A stretch of 64,000 nucleotides of DNA, taken from positions 2,294,001-2,358,000 of the forward strand of contig NC_091110.1 in the NCBI RefSeq assembly GCF_024713975.1, written 5' to 3'. Below the pieces are notes generated by a model that did not search any database, was not told the origin of the DNA, and was given only the letters and a program-made list of their open reading frames with translations. The stretch comes from Paralichthys olivaceus. Taxonomy: Eukaryota; Chordata; Actinopteri; Pleuronectiformes; Paralichthyidae. Below, piece by piece: positions 1 through 12,900 of this stretch. Positions within the stretch are counted from its first letter, which is position 1. Each line of letters opens with the position of its first letter. Both the position numbers and the translations under genes were made by a program.

Positions 1-984
1 GATACATTAGCCAAAATAGCCTCAGACTGTGATGAGAAAACACAAACCAAACTCGAAGCTGCTGCATTGGTAACAAAACTTGATGAACATGAGACAGTAA
101 TAATGACTATGTTGTGGAACCGGGTGCTGCATAGATTTAAGGCAACAAGTGACCAACTCCAAAGAAGCAATATAGATTTAGCTACTGCTCTTGGCCTTTT
201 GCGGTCACTACATTCATATGTTGGCACTCTACGAGAACAGTTTGCAGAGCTCGAAGAATCTGCACGCACTGTTAGTGCCACACAAAACTACCAGTTTGAC
301 ACTCGACGTGTGAGAAAAAGAAAGAAATTTGCAGACTAGTCTGGTGATGACAGTGAAGTAGCTTTTACCGATAGTAGTCAGAGATTTAAGGTTGAAACAT
401 ATTATGTCATCATTGACAGACTTTGTTCGTGCCTATCCAAGCGCATTGAAGCCTACACACGTGTATGACCTCTTTGGAGTTTTATTTGAGAGGGACTGCA
501 ATGATTGTGATGTGCGTGAAAGAGCTGCTAAGCTGTGCTCCACTTATCCGACAGATCTGGATGGTTCCTTGTCAGACGAACTTATTCAGTTCAAGCACTT
601 CACCTGAAGAATGAGACTTCACCTGTACAGCTGCTGCAAGCTCTTGAGAGACATGGATTTAAGACAACGTTTCTAAATGTTAATGTTGCACTAAGACTGT
701 TTTTAACCTTGCCTGTGTCTAACTGTGAGCGTGAGAGGTCGTTTTCTGTTTTGAAACGAGTTAAAAATGAGCTGAGGACCACAATGTCACAGACATGGCT
801 CTCTGCACTTTCTCTCTTGGCCATCGAACATGAACTTGTTGGTGCCCTTGATTTCGAAGATATTGTACACCAGTTTGCACATTCAAGTCCAGAAAAATGC
901 CGGTGTAAGATGTGTTTGCCAAATGAAATCAAGCATTTACAATTTAAACATGCACTTCCCCATTATTTAGGATTAAAATTGTGA
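1..984 (+). pseudogene. Decayed hAT-type transposase (ZMYM1-like), C-terminal part
   Basis: The plus strand encodes the C-terminal half of an hAT-superfamily transposase of the kind domesticated or copied as ZMYM1-like proteins in fish. The last part (about 610-984) carries the hAT dimerisation signature, including NCERERSFSVLKRVKNELR followed by a hydrophobic helix with LSLLAIEHEL and a Cys-rich end (CRCKMCL). The reading frame is open at the window edge, so the 5' part lies outside. It is broken: an in-frame TAG follows position 339, the frame moves from +1 to +2 near 450-460, and it returns to +1 near 600. With these breaks it cannot make a full protein and is best read as a transposon relic. 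Family assignment rests on the dimerisation region; the ZMYM1-like label is less certain. Confidence 0.8.
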
Positions 985-1884
985 ATTTTGCCAGATAATG
1001 TAGCATTTCTTTTTGTCTTGTCTAATTGAGAGAAATTGAAAGATTTCCAAATGTTTAACTTGCACTAAAATGTTTAACCCTTGCCTGTCTTGTTGAGTTG
1101 TGATGTGACAGGTTGTTTTCTGTTTTAAAACGAGTTAAAATTATACAGATGATACTGCATTTTATTAAATTTTTCCCTGTGGTGGCTCCATGAAAATGCT
1201 GTAAATTATTTATTGTTGTTGAGAGAATACAGGCACATTTCTGTTTATGTTAATGTTTATATTGCACTATAACTTCATTGTCCTTGTCTTGTTTGTGGAC
1301 TTCCTCTGTGATGGTTCTATCAGTTTAATACATTTGTGTTGTGAATAGGTGTTGTTAAATAAATATTTGATACTTTGAAAGTGGTTGCTTATTTATTTTT
1401 TTGTGAAAATGGAGGACACTTCCTTTCCTCTCTATGTAGTGGGTCAATTTTGCCAGATTATACTGATGCTGATGTGTTTTGTTTTCATAACATCATATGT
1501 GAGTGAGTGGCCTTGACAAGAGGACATAGTGGTGCATTTGTAGTTCTATGAGCATTTGCACATCTGTACATCAAAATGCACTTGATGACAGTTAGTTACC
1601 GAAGTATTGAGTATATTTACTGCATATTACTGTAATTTATTCAGTATTTTGCCAGATTATGGTGATCCCGGGGTCGTGATCATGGGGCCCTTGAATATTG
1701 TTGCCCAGGGTACAGCGAAGTGTAAATCTGGCCCTGCCTGCTGGGTACGGGTGTGTATCTTACTCTTAAAGGGCACGGGCTAACCCCGTGTAACTTATGT
1801 TTTAGTATTCTCTTATCACCTGGTTCTAATAGATTTTTAAGAACTTTAGACCCATCACTTTCTTTTCCTTGGGAAGATCGTTGC
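985..1884. other. AT-rich non-coding, weak echo of the transposase
   Basis: No gene is visible. A short stretch at about 1070-1140 repeats, in degraded form, the transposase segment around 700-765 (again CTTGCCTGTC... then GTTTTCTGTTTTAAAACGAG). This suggests a partial duplication of the transposase tail. A possible poly(A) signal AATAAA lies near 1361. The remainder shows nothing I can name. Confidence 0.5.
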
Positions 1885-2045
1885 AAATCAACTTTTAGCT
1901 TTTATATCAGAAAACTCATTGTTTGAATCCCTTCAGTCTGGTTTTAGGGCCCACCACAGCACCGAAACTGCACTCCTGAAAATATTGAACGACTTGCTTT
2001 TAGCAGCTGAAGCTGAACGCCCTCCTGAGTGGGTGTCAGTCTGGA
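1885..2045 (+). mobile_element. L2-type LINE reverse transcriptase fragment
   Basis: Translation of this stretch gives the start of a LINE reverse-transcriptase domain: a residue run like [20 protein letters not shown], then a short Asn-Asp-Leu-Leu-Leu-Ala stretch. HHSTETAL is characteristic of fish L2/CR1-group elements. The frame ends at a stop where the tandem-duplicated sequence begins. Confidence 0.75.
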
Positions 2046-2314
2046 TAACATGAAGAATGTACACACCTTATATAAGTCAGTACAACTATAGAAGCAGTAA
2101 TATGCAAAACAGCCACAAGTTTGTATGACTTGTTACACTGCATTGTTGTTTCTGATTGACATGGGGGTGGTGTCACTCAGAAATGTCCTTTTAGCTGCTG
2201 ACGCTGGACGCCCCTCCTGAGTGGGTGTCAGTCTGAATAACATGAAGAATGTACACACCTTAAATAAGTCAGTACAACTATAAAAGCAGCAATATCCTGC
2301 AAGGATTTTAACAG

Positions 2315-3500
2315 ATACTCGAAAACATGAATATATCACACCCATTCTTGCATCTTTGCACTGGCCCCCTGTTAGATTTAGAGTAGATTTTAAAATTGTA
2401 CTTATCACTTTTAAAGCCAAGCTACATAACTGACCTTTTAACAATATATATATCATCACAAGCCCTGAGATCCTCAAATGCTGCCCACCTGGTTGTTCCA
2501 AAGTCCTGGCTTATGGATAAAAGTGACAGAGCATTTGCCATTCATGCTCCCAGACTTTGGAACAACCTCCCTGAGGAGATCAGGATGGCGAAATGTATCA
2601 CCTCGTATAGGTTGATTGAGGGTGGTGTCACTCAGAAATGTCTTTTAAGCTGCTGACGCTGGACGCCCCTCCATTTTAATACTCCTGGATCTTAGTGCGG
2701 CACTGGATTCAGTCGATCACACCATCCTCTTGTCCCGTTTACAGAGACAGGACCTTCTGTGTCAGCATTGGGGAAGCTAGGTCCTACTCCTCTAGGCTGC
2801 ATGGTTGGGTTCCTCAGGGCTTGGTGCTCGGCCCGATTCTGTTCATTATCTACATGTTACCATTTGGCCACCTCATAAGTTCCCTAACATCATTTTTCAT
2901 TTTTATGCAGATGTCACTTAAGTCTACTTCAGTTTTAACCCCAATAACTTCAATGAAATCTCTCCACTTCTAAACTGTTTCACAGATATTCAAAAAACTG
3001 GATGGCACATAATTTCCTTCAGCTGAACCCAAAAAAGACAGAAATACTTTTGATTGCTACAAACTCCTCACACAGCGAACTCACAAACATGCAAGGTCCT
3101 CACTCACATCTCATTACTCCCCAGTGTAGAAAACTTGGTGTTATATTTGACGACAACCTCACTTTGAACAGCGACATCAAATCTATCAGTCATCCTTCTT
3201 TCAACTCTGGGAGAATTCTAAAATTAAGCCCTTTCTCTCTGCCAAAAACCTAGAAACAGTCATTCATGCATTTATATTAACATGTTTAGATTATTGCAAC
3301 TCCCTTTTCTCCGTCTGCAGCACAAAATCTCTCTCCTCACTTCAACACATCCAAAATGCAGATGCCAGGATTTTAACAGATACTCGAAAACATGCTCCCA
3401 GACTTTGGAACAACCTCCCTGAGGAGATCAGGATGGCAAAATGTATCACCTCGTATAGGTTGATTCTTAAAACCCACTTTTATTTGATTTATTTTATTTA
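2315..3500 (+). mobile_element. Scrambled L2 reverse-transcriptase pieces, copy 1
   Basis: Within unit 1, the RT C-terminal end (ending in APRLWNNLPEEIRMAK) lies before a more N-terminal RT block (a LLDLSAALDSVDHTILL-like run at 2678, then GPILFIIYMLPF and LNPKKTEILLIAT). A second C-terminal end follows (DYCNSLF near 3290, then APRLWNNLPEEIRMAK near 3395). The order is therefore rearranged, and the second C-terminal end has a deletion between TDTRKHA and PRLWNN. Stops and shifts break every frame. It is a dead retrotransposon. Confidence 0.8.
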
Positions 3501-3919
3501 GCCTTCATGTGATCTCAACATTTATCCCCCTCATCTGTGCAACAGGACCTGCAAGCAATTCAACTCACGGTAAGAAGATAATAAATAATACTGGAGATAC
3601 CAGGAGAGTGGAGCTGTTTTAAGGAATTACTGAGTGAGTGTCAGTCTGGATAACATGAAGAATGTACACACCTTATATAAGTCAGTACAACTATAGAAGC
3701 AGTAATATGCAAAACAGCCACAAGTTTGTATGACTTGTTACACTGCATTGTTGTTTCTGATTGACATGGGGGTGGTGTCACTCAGAAATGTCCTTTTAGC
3801 TGCTGACGCTGGACGCCCCTCCTGAGTGGGTGTCAGTCTGAATAACATGAAGAATGTACACACCTTAAATAAGTCAGTACAACTATAAAAGCAGCAATAT
3901 CCTGCAATGATTTTAACAG

Positions 3920-5105
3920 ATACTCGAAAACATGAATATATCACACCCATTCTTGCATCTTTGCACTGGCCCCCTGTTAGATTTAGAGTAGATTTTAAAA
4001 TTGTACTTATCACTTTTAAAGCCAAGCTACATAACTGACCTTTTAACAATATATATATCATCACAAGCCCTGAGATCCTCAAATGCTGCCCACCTGGTTG
4101 TTCCAAAGTCCTGGCTTATGGATAAAAGTGACAGAGCATTTGCCATTCATGCTCCCAGACTTTGGAACAACCTCCCTGAGGAGATCAGGATGGCGAAATG
4201 TATCACCTCGTATAGGTTGATTGAGGGTGGTGTCACTCAGAAATGTCTTTTAAGCTGCTGACGCTGGACGCCCCTCCATTTTAATACTCCTGGATCTTAG
4301 TGCGGCACTGGATTCAGTCGATCACACCATCCTCTTGTCCCGTTTACAGAGACAGGACCTTCTGTGTCAGCATTGGGGAAGCTAGGTCCTACTCCTCTAG
4401 GCTGCATGGTTGGGTTCCTCAGGGCTTGGTGCTCGGCCCGATTCTGTTCATTATCTACATGTTACCATTTAGCCACCTCATAAGTTCCCTAACATCATTT
4501 TTCATTTTTATGCAGATGTCACTTAAGTCTACTTCAGTTTTAACCCCAATAACTTCAATGAAATCTCTCCACTTCTAAACTGTTTCACAGATATTCAAAA
4601 AACTGGATGGCACATAATTTCCTTCAGCTGAACCCAAAAAAGACAGAAATACTTTTGATTGCTACAAACTCCTCACACAGCGAACTCACAAACATGCAAG
4701 GTCCTCACTCACATCTCATTACTCCCCAGTGTAGAAAACTTGGTGTTATATTTGACGACAACCTCACTTTGAACAGCGACATCAAATCTATCAGTCATCC
4801 TTCTTTCAACTCTGGGAGAATTCTAAAATTAAGCCCTTTCTCTCTGCCAAAAACCTAGAAACAGTCATTCATGCATTTATATTAACATGTTTAGATTATT
4901 GCAACTCCCTTTTCTCCGTCTGCAGCACAAAATCTCTCTCCTCACTTCAACACATCCAAAATGCGGATGCCAGGATTTTAACAGATACTCGAAAACATGC
5001 TCCCAGACTTTGGAACAACCTCCCTGAGGAGATCAGGATGGCAAAATGTATCACCTCGTATAGGTTGATTCTTAAAACCCACTTTTATTTGATTTATTTT
5101 ATTTA
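3920..5105 (+). mobile_element. Scrambled L2 reverse-transcriptase pieces, copy 2
   Basis: This is the same arrangement as copy 1, displaced by 1605 bp, with the same stops, the same internal deletion and only a few substitutions. The shared defects show that the duplication happened after the element died. Confidence 0.8.
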
Positions 5106-5391
5106 GCCTTCATGTGATCTCAACATTTATCCCCCTCATCTGTGCAACAGGACCTGCAAGCAATTCAACTCACGGTAAGAAGATAATAAATAATACTGGA
5201 GATACCAGGAGAGTGGAGCTGTTTTAAGGAATTACTGAGTGAGTGTCAGTCTGGATAACATGAAGAATGTACACACCTTATATAAGTCAGTACAACTATA
5301 GAAGCAGTAATATGCAAAACAGCCACAAGTTTGTATGACTTGTTACACTGCATTGTTGTTTCTGATTAACATGGTGGTGTCACTGGGTTTA

Positions 5392-5526
5392 GTTGAGCTG
5401 AAGGACTATAAGAGAGGAGCATCGCAGAGTAAGACCACATCTCTCAGAGACCTGAAGAAGAGGAATCTGAAACAGAGGCTCATCAGAGAACATCTTCTCA
5501 CAGGTCATCCAGATAACCTCCATCAG
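5392..5526 (+). other. Unrecognised exon-like open stretch
   Basis: A possible acceptor (GGTTTAG) opens a frame rich in Lys/Arg/Leu (contains LRDLKKRNLKQRLIREHLL) that ends at a strong donor, CATCAG|GTAAGA, at 5526/5527. The predicted piece is helical and basic. I do not recognise a family and see no partner exon with a fitting frame nearby. It sits directly at the end of the tandem-repeat block. It could be an orphan exon, a pseudo-exon or chance. Confidence 0.25.
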
Positions 5527-5739
5527 GTAAGACAGCCAATCTTTGTGTGTCCCCATCTCTGCACAGCTTTGCTGGGATTCTGCCTCTCCAAACAAAAAGC
5601 AGCACTGAAGCTGGACAAGAAGAGGAATTGTAAATCCACTGTGTTTCTTCTGAGTCTAGGAAATATGATCCAAATCACCGACAAGTGTTTTTGTTCTGCT
5701 CAAGGCTGGATTAACAAAGAGACAACAGATGAAAATTGA

Positions 5740-6930
5740 TATGTTTTCTTCATATTATTTGTCTCCTTATCATTGAAATGATTAGTGTTCCTTGACTATT
5801 ACTTTAATCAATTGATCATTTCAAGTTAAGAGTAATTATTTGTTTACTGGATGTTTGGGGAAGTAGTATACTTACAGTGTCCAGTGGGGATCAACAGTTT
5901 TTAGTCCCAGAAGTTCACAGGAGGTTCATCACTGTAGTGTGATACCTCACGGACTGAGATGATAATGTTGAGCTCCTCAACAAGATTTGATTTAATAACT
6001 CATGTCAAACAGGTTGTAGAGCCAGCTCTGTATTGTAGCTGTGAGACACAAGAGGGTGCTCCTCTGAACAACAGCAGAAAACAAACAAAATAATTACAAA
6101 CTAAGGAAAAGATAAAGGGAGGTTGTTGGTATTAAATTATCAGATCATTTCTACTTTTCATGGGACAATAAAACAGCAACAAACAAAGTAAAACTACTTT
6201 TATTGCTTTAGAATAAGTACAGCTGTACATTTGGTCCAAGTTAACGCCAAGTGTTGCTAAGGGGAAAAGTTTCAGGAATATTTAGGTGTTTTAGAAAAAA
6301 TTGAATCAGACTTCATTATTTAACTTGGAAATGTGATACAAGTCAATATGTCAACATAAAATGTGAACCTTTTCAGAGACAAACATGACAAATAATACAG
6401 CGGACACAAGTTGTAATAAGTATAATTTACATAAAAGCCTTCAATGAAGACATGTACGAAGCTGATTTCACAAGACACAGAAGCACTTTGGTATGAACCT
6501 GAGAGAAAACAGGTTGGAGCCATTCTTCTTCTCTTGGTTTTCTTATGGATCGTAAACAGTGATGTTGCTTTGTCATGTGAAATCTGCTCTGTACAGGTTT
6601 TCTTTTAGGGATTACAGTAAAATGTTCACACACTTTTAATGATTGTTCCACCCCTAGCTCAATGGGGAGCGCTAAAGTGGTTGAGAGACAGATGGGCTGC
6701 ATGAATAGAGGGGGCACTGGTAGTGAACACAAAGCAGTGAAACAAAAACAAAATGTAATTTTCTAAATGTTTCACAGGCTTTATGTTCTTAAGCACAAAA
6801 ACAATGAACTCTGGAGATCATTGCGAAGTGTTGCATAAAGACAGTGAGACACAAATTTAGCCCAAAAGGTGAACTCTGACGTGTTGATCGTGTCCTCCAG
6901 CTCTCTGTCAGCTGACTGCTCTCCTCCAGC
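5740..6930. other. Non-coding 5' flank of the ZP-protein gene
   Basis: Nothing recognisable as a gene on either strand. The last few hundred bases should contain the promoter and 5' UTR of the gene whose ATG is at 6931. I see no convincing TATA box at the expected spacing. The minus-strand open frames at 6427-6732 and 6781-7032 have no recognisable motif, and the second overlaps the real first exon. Confidence 0.4.
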
Positions 6931-6982
6931 ATGCTCCTCGTCCTGGTCTACATGGCTACACTCAGCCAAGTGTCTGTATATG
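6931..6982 (+). other. Exon 1: start codon and signal peptide
   Basis: The short frame [18 protein letters not shown] is a textbook signal peptide, but too short to appear in an ORF list. It ends at donor TATATG|GTAAGA with one base left over. That base joins exon 2 at 7739 in the frame that stays open and reaches the VWD region. This phase match decides the start codon. Confidence 0.8.
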
Positions 6983-9900
6983 GTAAGAACACACATCACC
7001 TCTACCACATGGCAGCCATTTGGAAACCCCACCCAAACTATGAGTTGAAGGATGTTATCTGAACAGACTAAGAAACAATTATATATAAAGTAAGGCAGGA
7101 AGATAATTATCCAGCTGAAGAGTTTGATTTAAGCTGTTGGTTGTCCTGTGAGTCTACAGCTGCTGTGGGCTCCTGAGAGCTCTTTGTTCTGAATGTGACT
7201 ACGGGCAAGGGCCAGATTTGATTAACTATTTATAGTGTATGGACCCCTTTAATACTGACTCAAACCAACTAAAGGCCCACAGATCCTTTATGACACATGA
7301 CATTAAAAAATGGACTGAGACTAGGTATTCCCAAGGTTACAACAATTTATTGAACTACTGACAATTTAAACATGATATTACAAACAGAAAATGTACTCCA
7401 CACAAGCGACTAAAGTGTCAAAATATATGCATATATGTTTAAATATAAAATACTTAACAGGGCAAATTAGCAAATAGTAAGTGGAGTGCTAAAGGGTGAT
7501 TTGGCTGTGGACACTGACAGTGAGAGGGGAAAGTTATACTGGGACATTGTACTCACCAGCTCCTGTGCCCCAACCAAATTAGAGACCAGGAAGTGGGAGG
7601 TGCTAAGGCCTACCCATCCCTACAGTAGCTCTGTAGGGACATTTCACTACTGGCTACATATAACATGTGTATTTGCAGCTTTTTATGTGCTCCAACATGC
7701 TGATTGTCTAAATATCTGTCACCATGTCTCCATGTCAGGCAGGGAAACTTTTCAAAATAATGTGATCGCTTCCCATCCTGGATGTCCCATCAAGTTTCAT
7801 GGAACCACTTACAACACATCATATGTGAGTAAGATGAAGCTTGATGGTTGAGAACCGTCTGATGTCTTTCCCCTCGATATTTAGTGTCTGTCTTTGGTGG
7901 AGGGAATTTCTGCAGGCTGAGGGAACATCAGTGCCATGATGAGGCTGACTAAGGAAACTAACAACTCAGGTTCAGTTTGTCTTAGTTATAATTTTAATCA
8001 TGTTGATCTCATTTAATTGAGTTTTGACTTGTTTCTATTCTTATATTTCTGCTCTAGATTGTGATCTTTTAATTTTTCTCAAAAACACCTTGTAATTGCA
8101 GTTGTTTGAAAAATACATTCTAAACAAAGTTTGTTATTATTATAACTATTGACAGGAATCTGCAATTTACAGTGTTCTTGTTTTATTACAATATGTTTTT
8201 GCTTTATGTATTATACTATTATACTGTATTTTTGATTTTTAATTAGACTAGTGCAGTGGCTATTCTAAACTTTACTATTTGGATTGGGATGTTTTTTGGC
8301 CTGTGTATACTTCAGAATTATTCCTTGTCATTAGTGAGTCTTCCTCAAATACACCAACAATATATTTATTTTTTTATTGTTTTAATTGTTTGTGTGCAGA
8401 GCTTTTTGTAAACAGTCTATGGTCAGAATGAAGTTAGCAAAAGTTGTGTTCATCTTACCTGATTTATCTGTGTTACAACCCAGTTTTTGTCTAGGAGGAA
8501 GGTAAGCAACACAGCGCTGATGGTGTCTGGCAACGCAGCCTTTTATTGTTAGAGTGCTAAATCATTTACATAAACAACACTAAACAGTGAATAAAAAATC
8601 AGCGCAAAAAGGGTTAAGGGCAGAGGGTGACACCAACTCATAAAATGAACAAAAAGCAAGCCCTCTTCCTAATCTTAGTCCCTACTCCCCTGGCTGGTGG
8701 TTTCACACAGAGAAAATAAAGAAAAACTGTCTGACTAACAAAGCTAGACTGCTTTTTTTTAATTCTAATTTAACTATTACACTGCTGAGCTGACCAGTTT
8801 CTTCTTGTCCAACACCTTACATTGTACTGTTAACCCTGTGTTAACTGCACAGTTCACGAGTGTGACAGATGTTTGTGGAATTAGCAAGTACAATATACCA
8901 TTTTTACTTCATGACTTGTTTCACATGTGGTTTCTCCCTCAACCAAACAGGTGGACTTCACAAGCACTGAAGTGGCAGTTTGTTTCAAAGGCCGTTACAA
9001 CATTACAAAAGAGAATGACTGTTGGGTGGGACCACGGGGGTCAATTGCTGAAGGAAATTGGGCTGAAACACATTCAAGGAAAGACCCTGGATCAAATTAT
9101 CATCAAGGTGTGCCTGATCTCATTGGTTCATCAACCTGCAACCCTAATTTCTATTTCAGAGATAGTAGTTCCACAATCTTGGTGAGCATTGTTCTGAATT
9201 AGCCAATGTGAATGTCTCTTCTGTCTAATCAGATGATCAAAGCTAAATATGTTTTTTATTTCCCAACAATCTGAATTTTTTGTTTTATGTTTCCAGGTGA
9301 TCGCTTTTCGTGACTTTGGCAAACAATCTATTGGCTACTTTCAAAATGGAAAAAGTTCAAGCACGGTAAGTGTACAATTCAATTTAAATTCATTATTTTG
9401 TACATTATTTATTTGTATAGTACCAAATCACAATATATCACTGGCACTGGTGATATATTGTGATTTGCTCATCCAGGCCTTGATGTTCTTGAGACATTCC
9501 TGAAGTTGAACTAAGTGATTAGATTCATCAGGCTTCATAGATATGAACAGCTGGGTGTCCTCTGCGTGACAAGGGAAGTGTACGTGGTGCTTTCTGATGA
9601 TGTTGCCTTAGGGGAGCGTAGGTGAAGAGTATCGGTCAAAGGACAGAACCTTGTGGAACTCCATGACTAACTTGCTTGTGCATGGAGGGGTCATTGTTGA
9701 CGTTAACATTATCTATGGTGTCAAATGCTGCACTAAGATCCAACAAGACTAGTACAGAGACAAGTCCATCATCTGATGCCATGAAAAGGTCATTAGTGAC
9801 TTTTAACAGTGCTGTTTCTGTGCTGTGATGGATTCTAAATCTTGACTGAAAGTTTTCCAACAAACCGCTACTATCTGAGTAATCACACAGCTGGTTAGAA

Positions 9901-12900
9901 ACAGCTTTTTCTAGGATTTTGGAAATGAAGGGCAGGTTTGATATGGGTCTATAATTAGCTGAAACCTCTGGATCAAGAGTGGGCTTTTTAAGCAGAGGTT
10001 TAGTAACAGCTACCTTAAAAGCTTGTGGTATGTAGCCGGTTAACAGACGTTATGTTAATCTGATTTAATATGGAACTGTCAGTTAGGGGGAAAACATCCT
10101 TAAAAAGTCCAGTTGGGACAGAGTCTAATTGACAAGTTGTTGGTTTACATGATGAAACTAATAAGGTCAGTTCAGGAAGATCAATGGAAGAAAATTGGTT
10201 CAAACATAAATCTGGTGCTACAGGTGGTTCTGTGGTTTCTGGACAAGACAATGTATCTGTGCTATTCATGGGGAGGAGGTGCTGGATTTCTTCCAGATTT
10301 TTTTCCTTAAATGCTGCTGAATTATATTTTCAAATTATTAGATGACACATTAGATGACTGAAACATATTTATTTAAAAAAAATGAAACTGAACTGAACTC
10401 TTCAGTCATGTAGTTTTAGTTGTCCACAGATGAGATAGTTTTAGTTGAGTTTGTCCAAAAAGTTATGTCCGATTTGTTCATTTCTGTGTCCTATCTGTGT
10501 TTGACTGTAACCTCTGTTGTGTTTTTCCTCTGCAGACTTTAATCGAGGTGATTGATGGTGTTTCACAGGTTTACGTGATGCCCCGCATGATAAGCTATAG
10601 AAACATTGGAGCATGCAGACAGTCAGGTAAGCAGAGCTGGCATTATTAATTATTAAAGCCACATGAGATAATGTTACTGTTTCATTTTCTTATGAGTGAA
10701 GTTAATAATTCAATAATCTGTTTTTACCAGGTGCTCTATATAAGCTTAACACCACGACTTGTCATTCAAATGGCTCCAGTGTAACCTGTAGTACTTTCTC
10801 CGAAGTCACTGTTAACCCCTGTGGAGGAATGTGCAAGTAAACAAATGTCATTTATATTTCCAGTTGTATACTTTTGTCAACTTTGTCCAATACTGATGGT
10901 AATACAGTATATGCCCTCCCCCCAGTGTTAGGTGCCCAGAACCCCAGACTTGCACTGTGACTGGCTCAACTGTCATCAGTTTCTTTGGCAATGCTACCTC
11001 CATCCCAGATCGCTGTGCTTACACTCTGATATCACATTCGGGTGTGCAGCTGCTCGCTGTTTTCAAGGACCGCCGCCGTAAAGATGTTAATCTTTTGGAC
11101 CATGTGATACTGCAAATGGATAGTCCGAGTGTCAACATTAACCTGGGACAAGGCGGTAGAGTTCAGGTAAAGTTCATTTGGAGGGAGTGATGTGTCAGTG
11201 TAAGTGTGGACTTCAATTTAGAGTCAATTCAGAGAGTCCAGCCGCTACTGTAGGATAAAGTTTTCTCTTGTGTTTCATCTTTCCAACGTCACTAAAACAA
11301 CCTTTATGTGATGATTTTGTGTTTCATGCAATTGATGTTGGGTGGACGGCCCCTTTAAATGAGAACAAAGCAGCATCCTCCCCCTTTCGGCCTGCAGTGG
11401 GTCAACATGAACCAATGGAATTCTCAAAAACAGGAAGGAGCCATTGCTCTGCAGCATCAGCTTTAATTGAGACAAAACACATACAGTAAACATGTTGGTT
11501 ACCAACGTAACTGTAACAAATTAAAATATCCTAACGACAGTGATAGAAAACAGATTCTGCTCTGTGTCATGTAATTGCATAATAATCTCTGTCATCTCTA
11601 TCTTCTATCCTCTTTCTGTCCTGATCTTGTCGTATATTGGGGTTGCGATGATGTGAAGATGATGAAGGAATCTCCGATGACACCGTCTTAATTGTATAAA
11701 ATGTTTATTACAAAAAAGTTCAGCATCAATACAAGCAATGCAATCTGCATATGGAGAGATCCGGGGTCAATGTGCATCTCTCCTGCCTGGAGAGAGATTC
11801 GGGGCCAATGTGAATCTCTTCTGCTGCCTGAAGAGAGATTCTGGGCCAATGTGAATCTCTTCTAAGGGGACAACTTCAACTCCTCGTTTATATAGGAGTG
11901 TTGTTTGCATAAACCTAAAGAAAACACATCTGGTTTTCATCCAGCTCTTCTCATTTGTTCGGTGACAGAAAAAGAGAAGGCACTAGCTCAAATTTAGTGT
12001 AGCACTTAGAACTGTAACCTAATGCCCTACCATACGTTCAGGCTTTCTCCAAATTCCTCAAAACCTGTGGACTTCAAACCTAAAGATAAATTTCTTTTAT
12101 GGGGAGGACTACACATAGCATTTCAGACACCAGAATCTCTATCTTATATACAGTACTCCCTCTGTCATCCTTTCTGTCTCTGTCCTCCTCTCTGTACTCC
12201 TGTCGTCCACTCTTCATCCTCCTCCATGTCATCTGTCCTCTTCTCTTTGTCCTCTGTCCCTCTCTCTCTGTCATCTGTCCTCCACTTTCTGACATTCTCT
12301 TCTGTTAATCCTCCTCCCTGTCCTCCTCTCTGTGTTGTCATTCACCCTCTGTCCTCTTTTCTCTGCTCCTCTCTTTGTCATCTTTCCTTCTAACTAACAT
12401 AATCACTTAGATTACGGTCCATTATTGTTTAGCTTCTTAATAACAGTTAGCTTGTAGCACCATGCAGTGGAGGCAGACTTTGGATCAACAGTTGAAACTA
12501 TTGTTTTTGTGTTTGTTGAACAGTTGTTTTGATAAAGGTTTGTATTGTCCCTTTACTGAACAAAAACTAACAAGCATAGCTGTCTTCAGTTCAATGAGTT
12601 CACTATGTCTTCTCTAATCACTCTGTGTGTGTGTTAATATGAAAAAATGGACGATCAAACGATCAAACACCCAGAAATAGAGATAATGTCCTTTCCATTA
12701 TATAACCCTGTCTCAAATTAAGCCATATTACCTCATTCAGTTCTGGTAAATTGTTTGAGGAAATGTATCAATAAAATAATTGGCTTCATTGAGTGGCTGT
12801 TTGGCCGACAGCTGACGCATCTAGAAATTCCAGTGTCCTGCCATCAGTGGAGTCAAAAGTTGAAGATGTCCCCCCTGAAATGTGTTGGATGAGACAGAGG

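Larger units (their letters stand above)
2036..5395 (+). repeat. Tandem duplication of a 1605-bp LINE-derived unit (about 2.1 copies)
   Basis: Positions 2036-3640 and 3641-5245 are near-identical, and a third, partial copy runs from about 5246 to 5395. The same peptides recur exactly 1605 bp apart (for example the frames beginning at 2396 and 4001, 2695 and 4300, 3002 and 4607). Only a few substitutions separate the two full copies (around 2298/3908, 2869/4475 and 3360/4965), so the duplication is recent or has been homogenised. Each unit also holds an internal imperfect repeat: the TGTCAGTCTG(G/A)ATAACATGAAG segment occurs at about 2035 and 2226. Confidence 0.9.

Noticed and set aside
2133-2501. 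122-residue minus-strand frames duplicated at 2133 and 3738
   Set aside because: They are antisense shadows of LINE reverse-transcriptase sequence inside the tandem repeat.
7739-7824. NIDO-like start ([14 protein letters not shown]) in exon 2
   Set aside because: The next exon ([12 protein letters not shown]...) does not continue a NIDO domain; the resemblance is too short to name.
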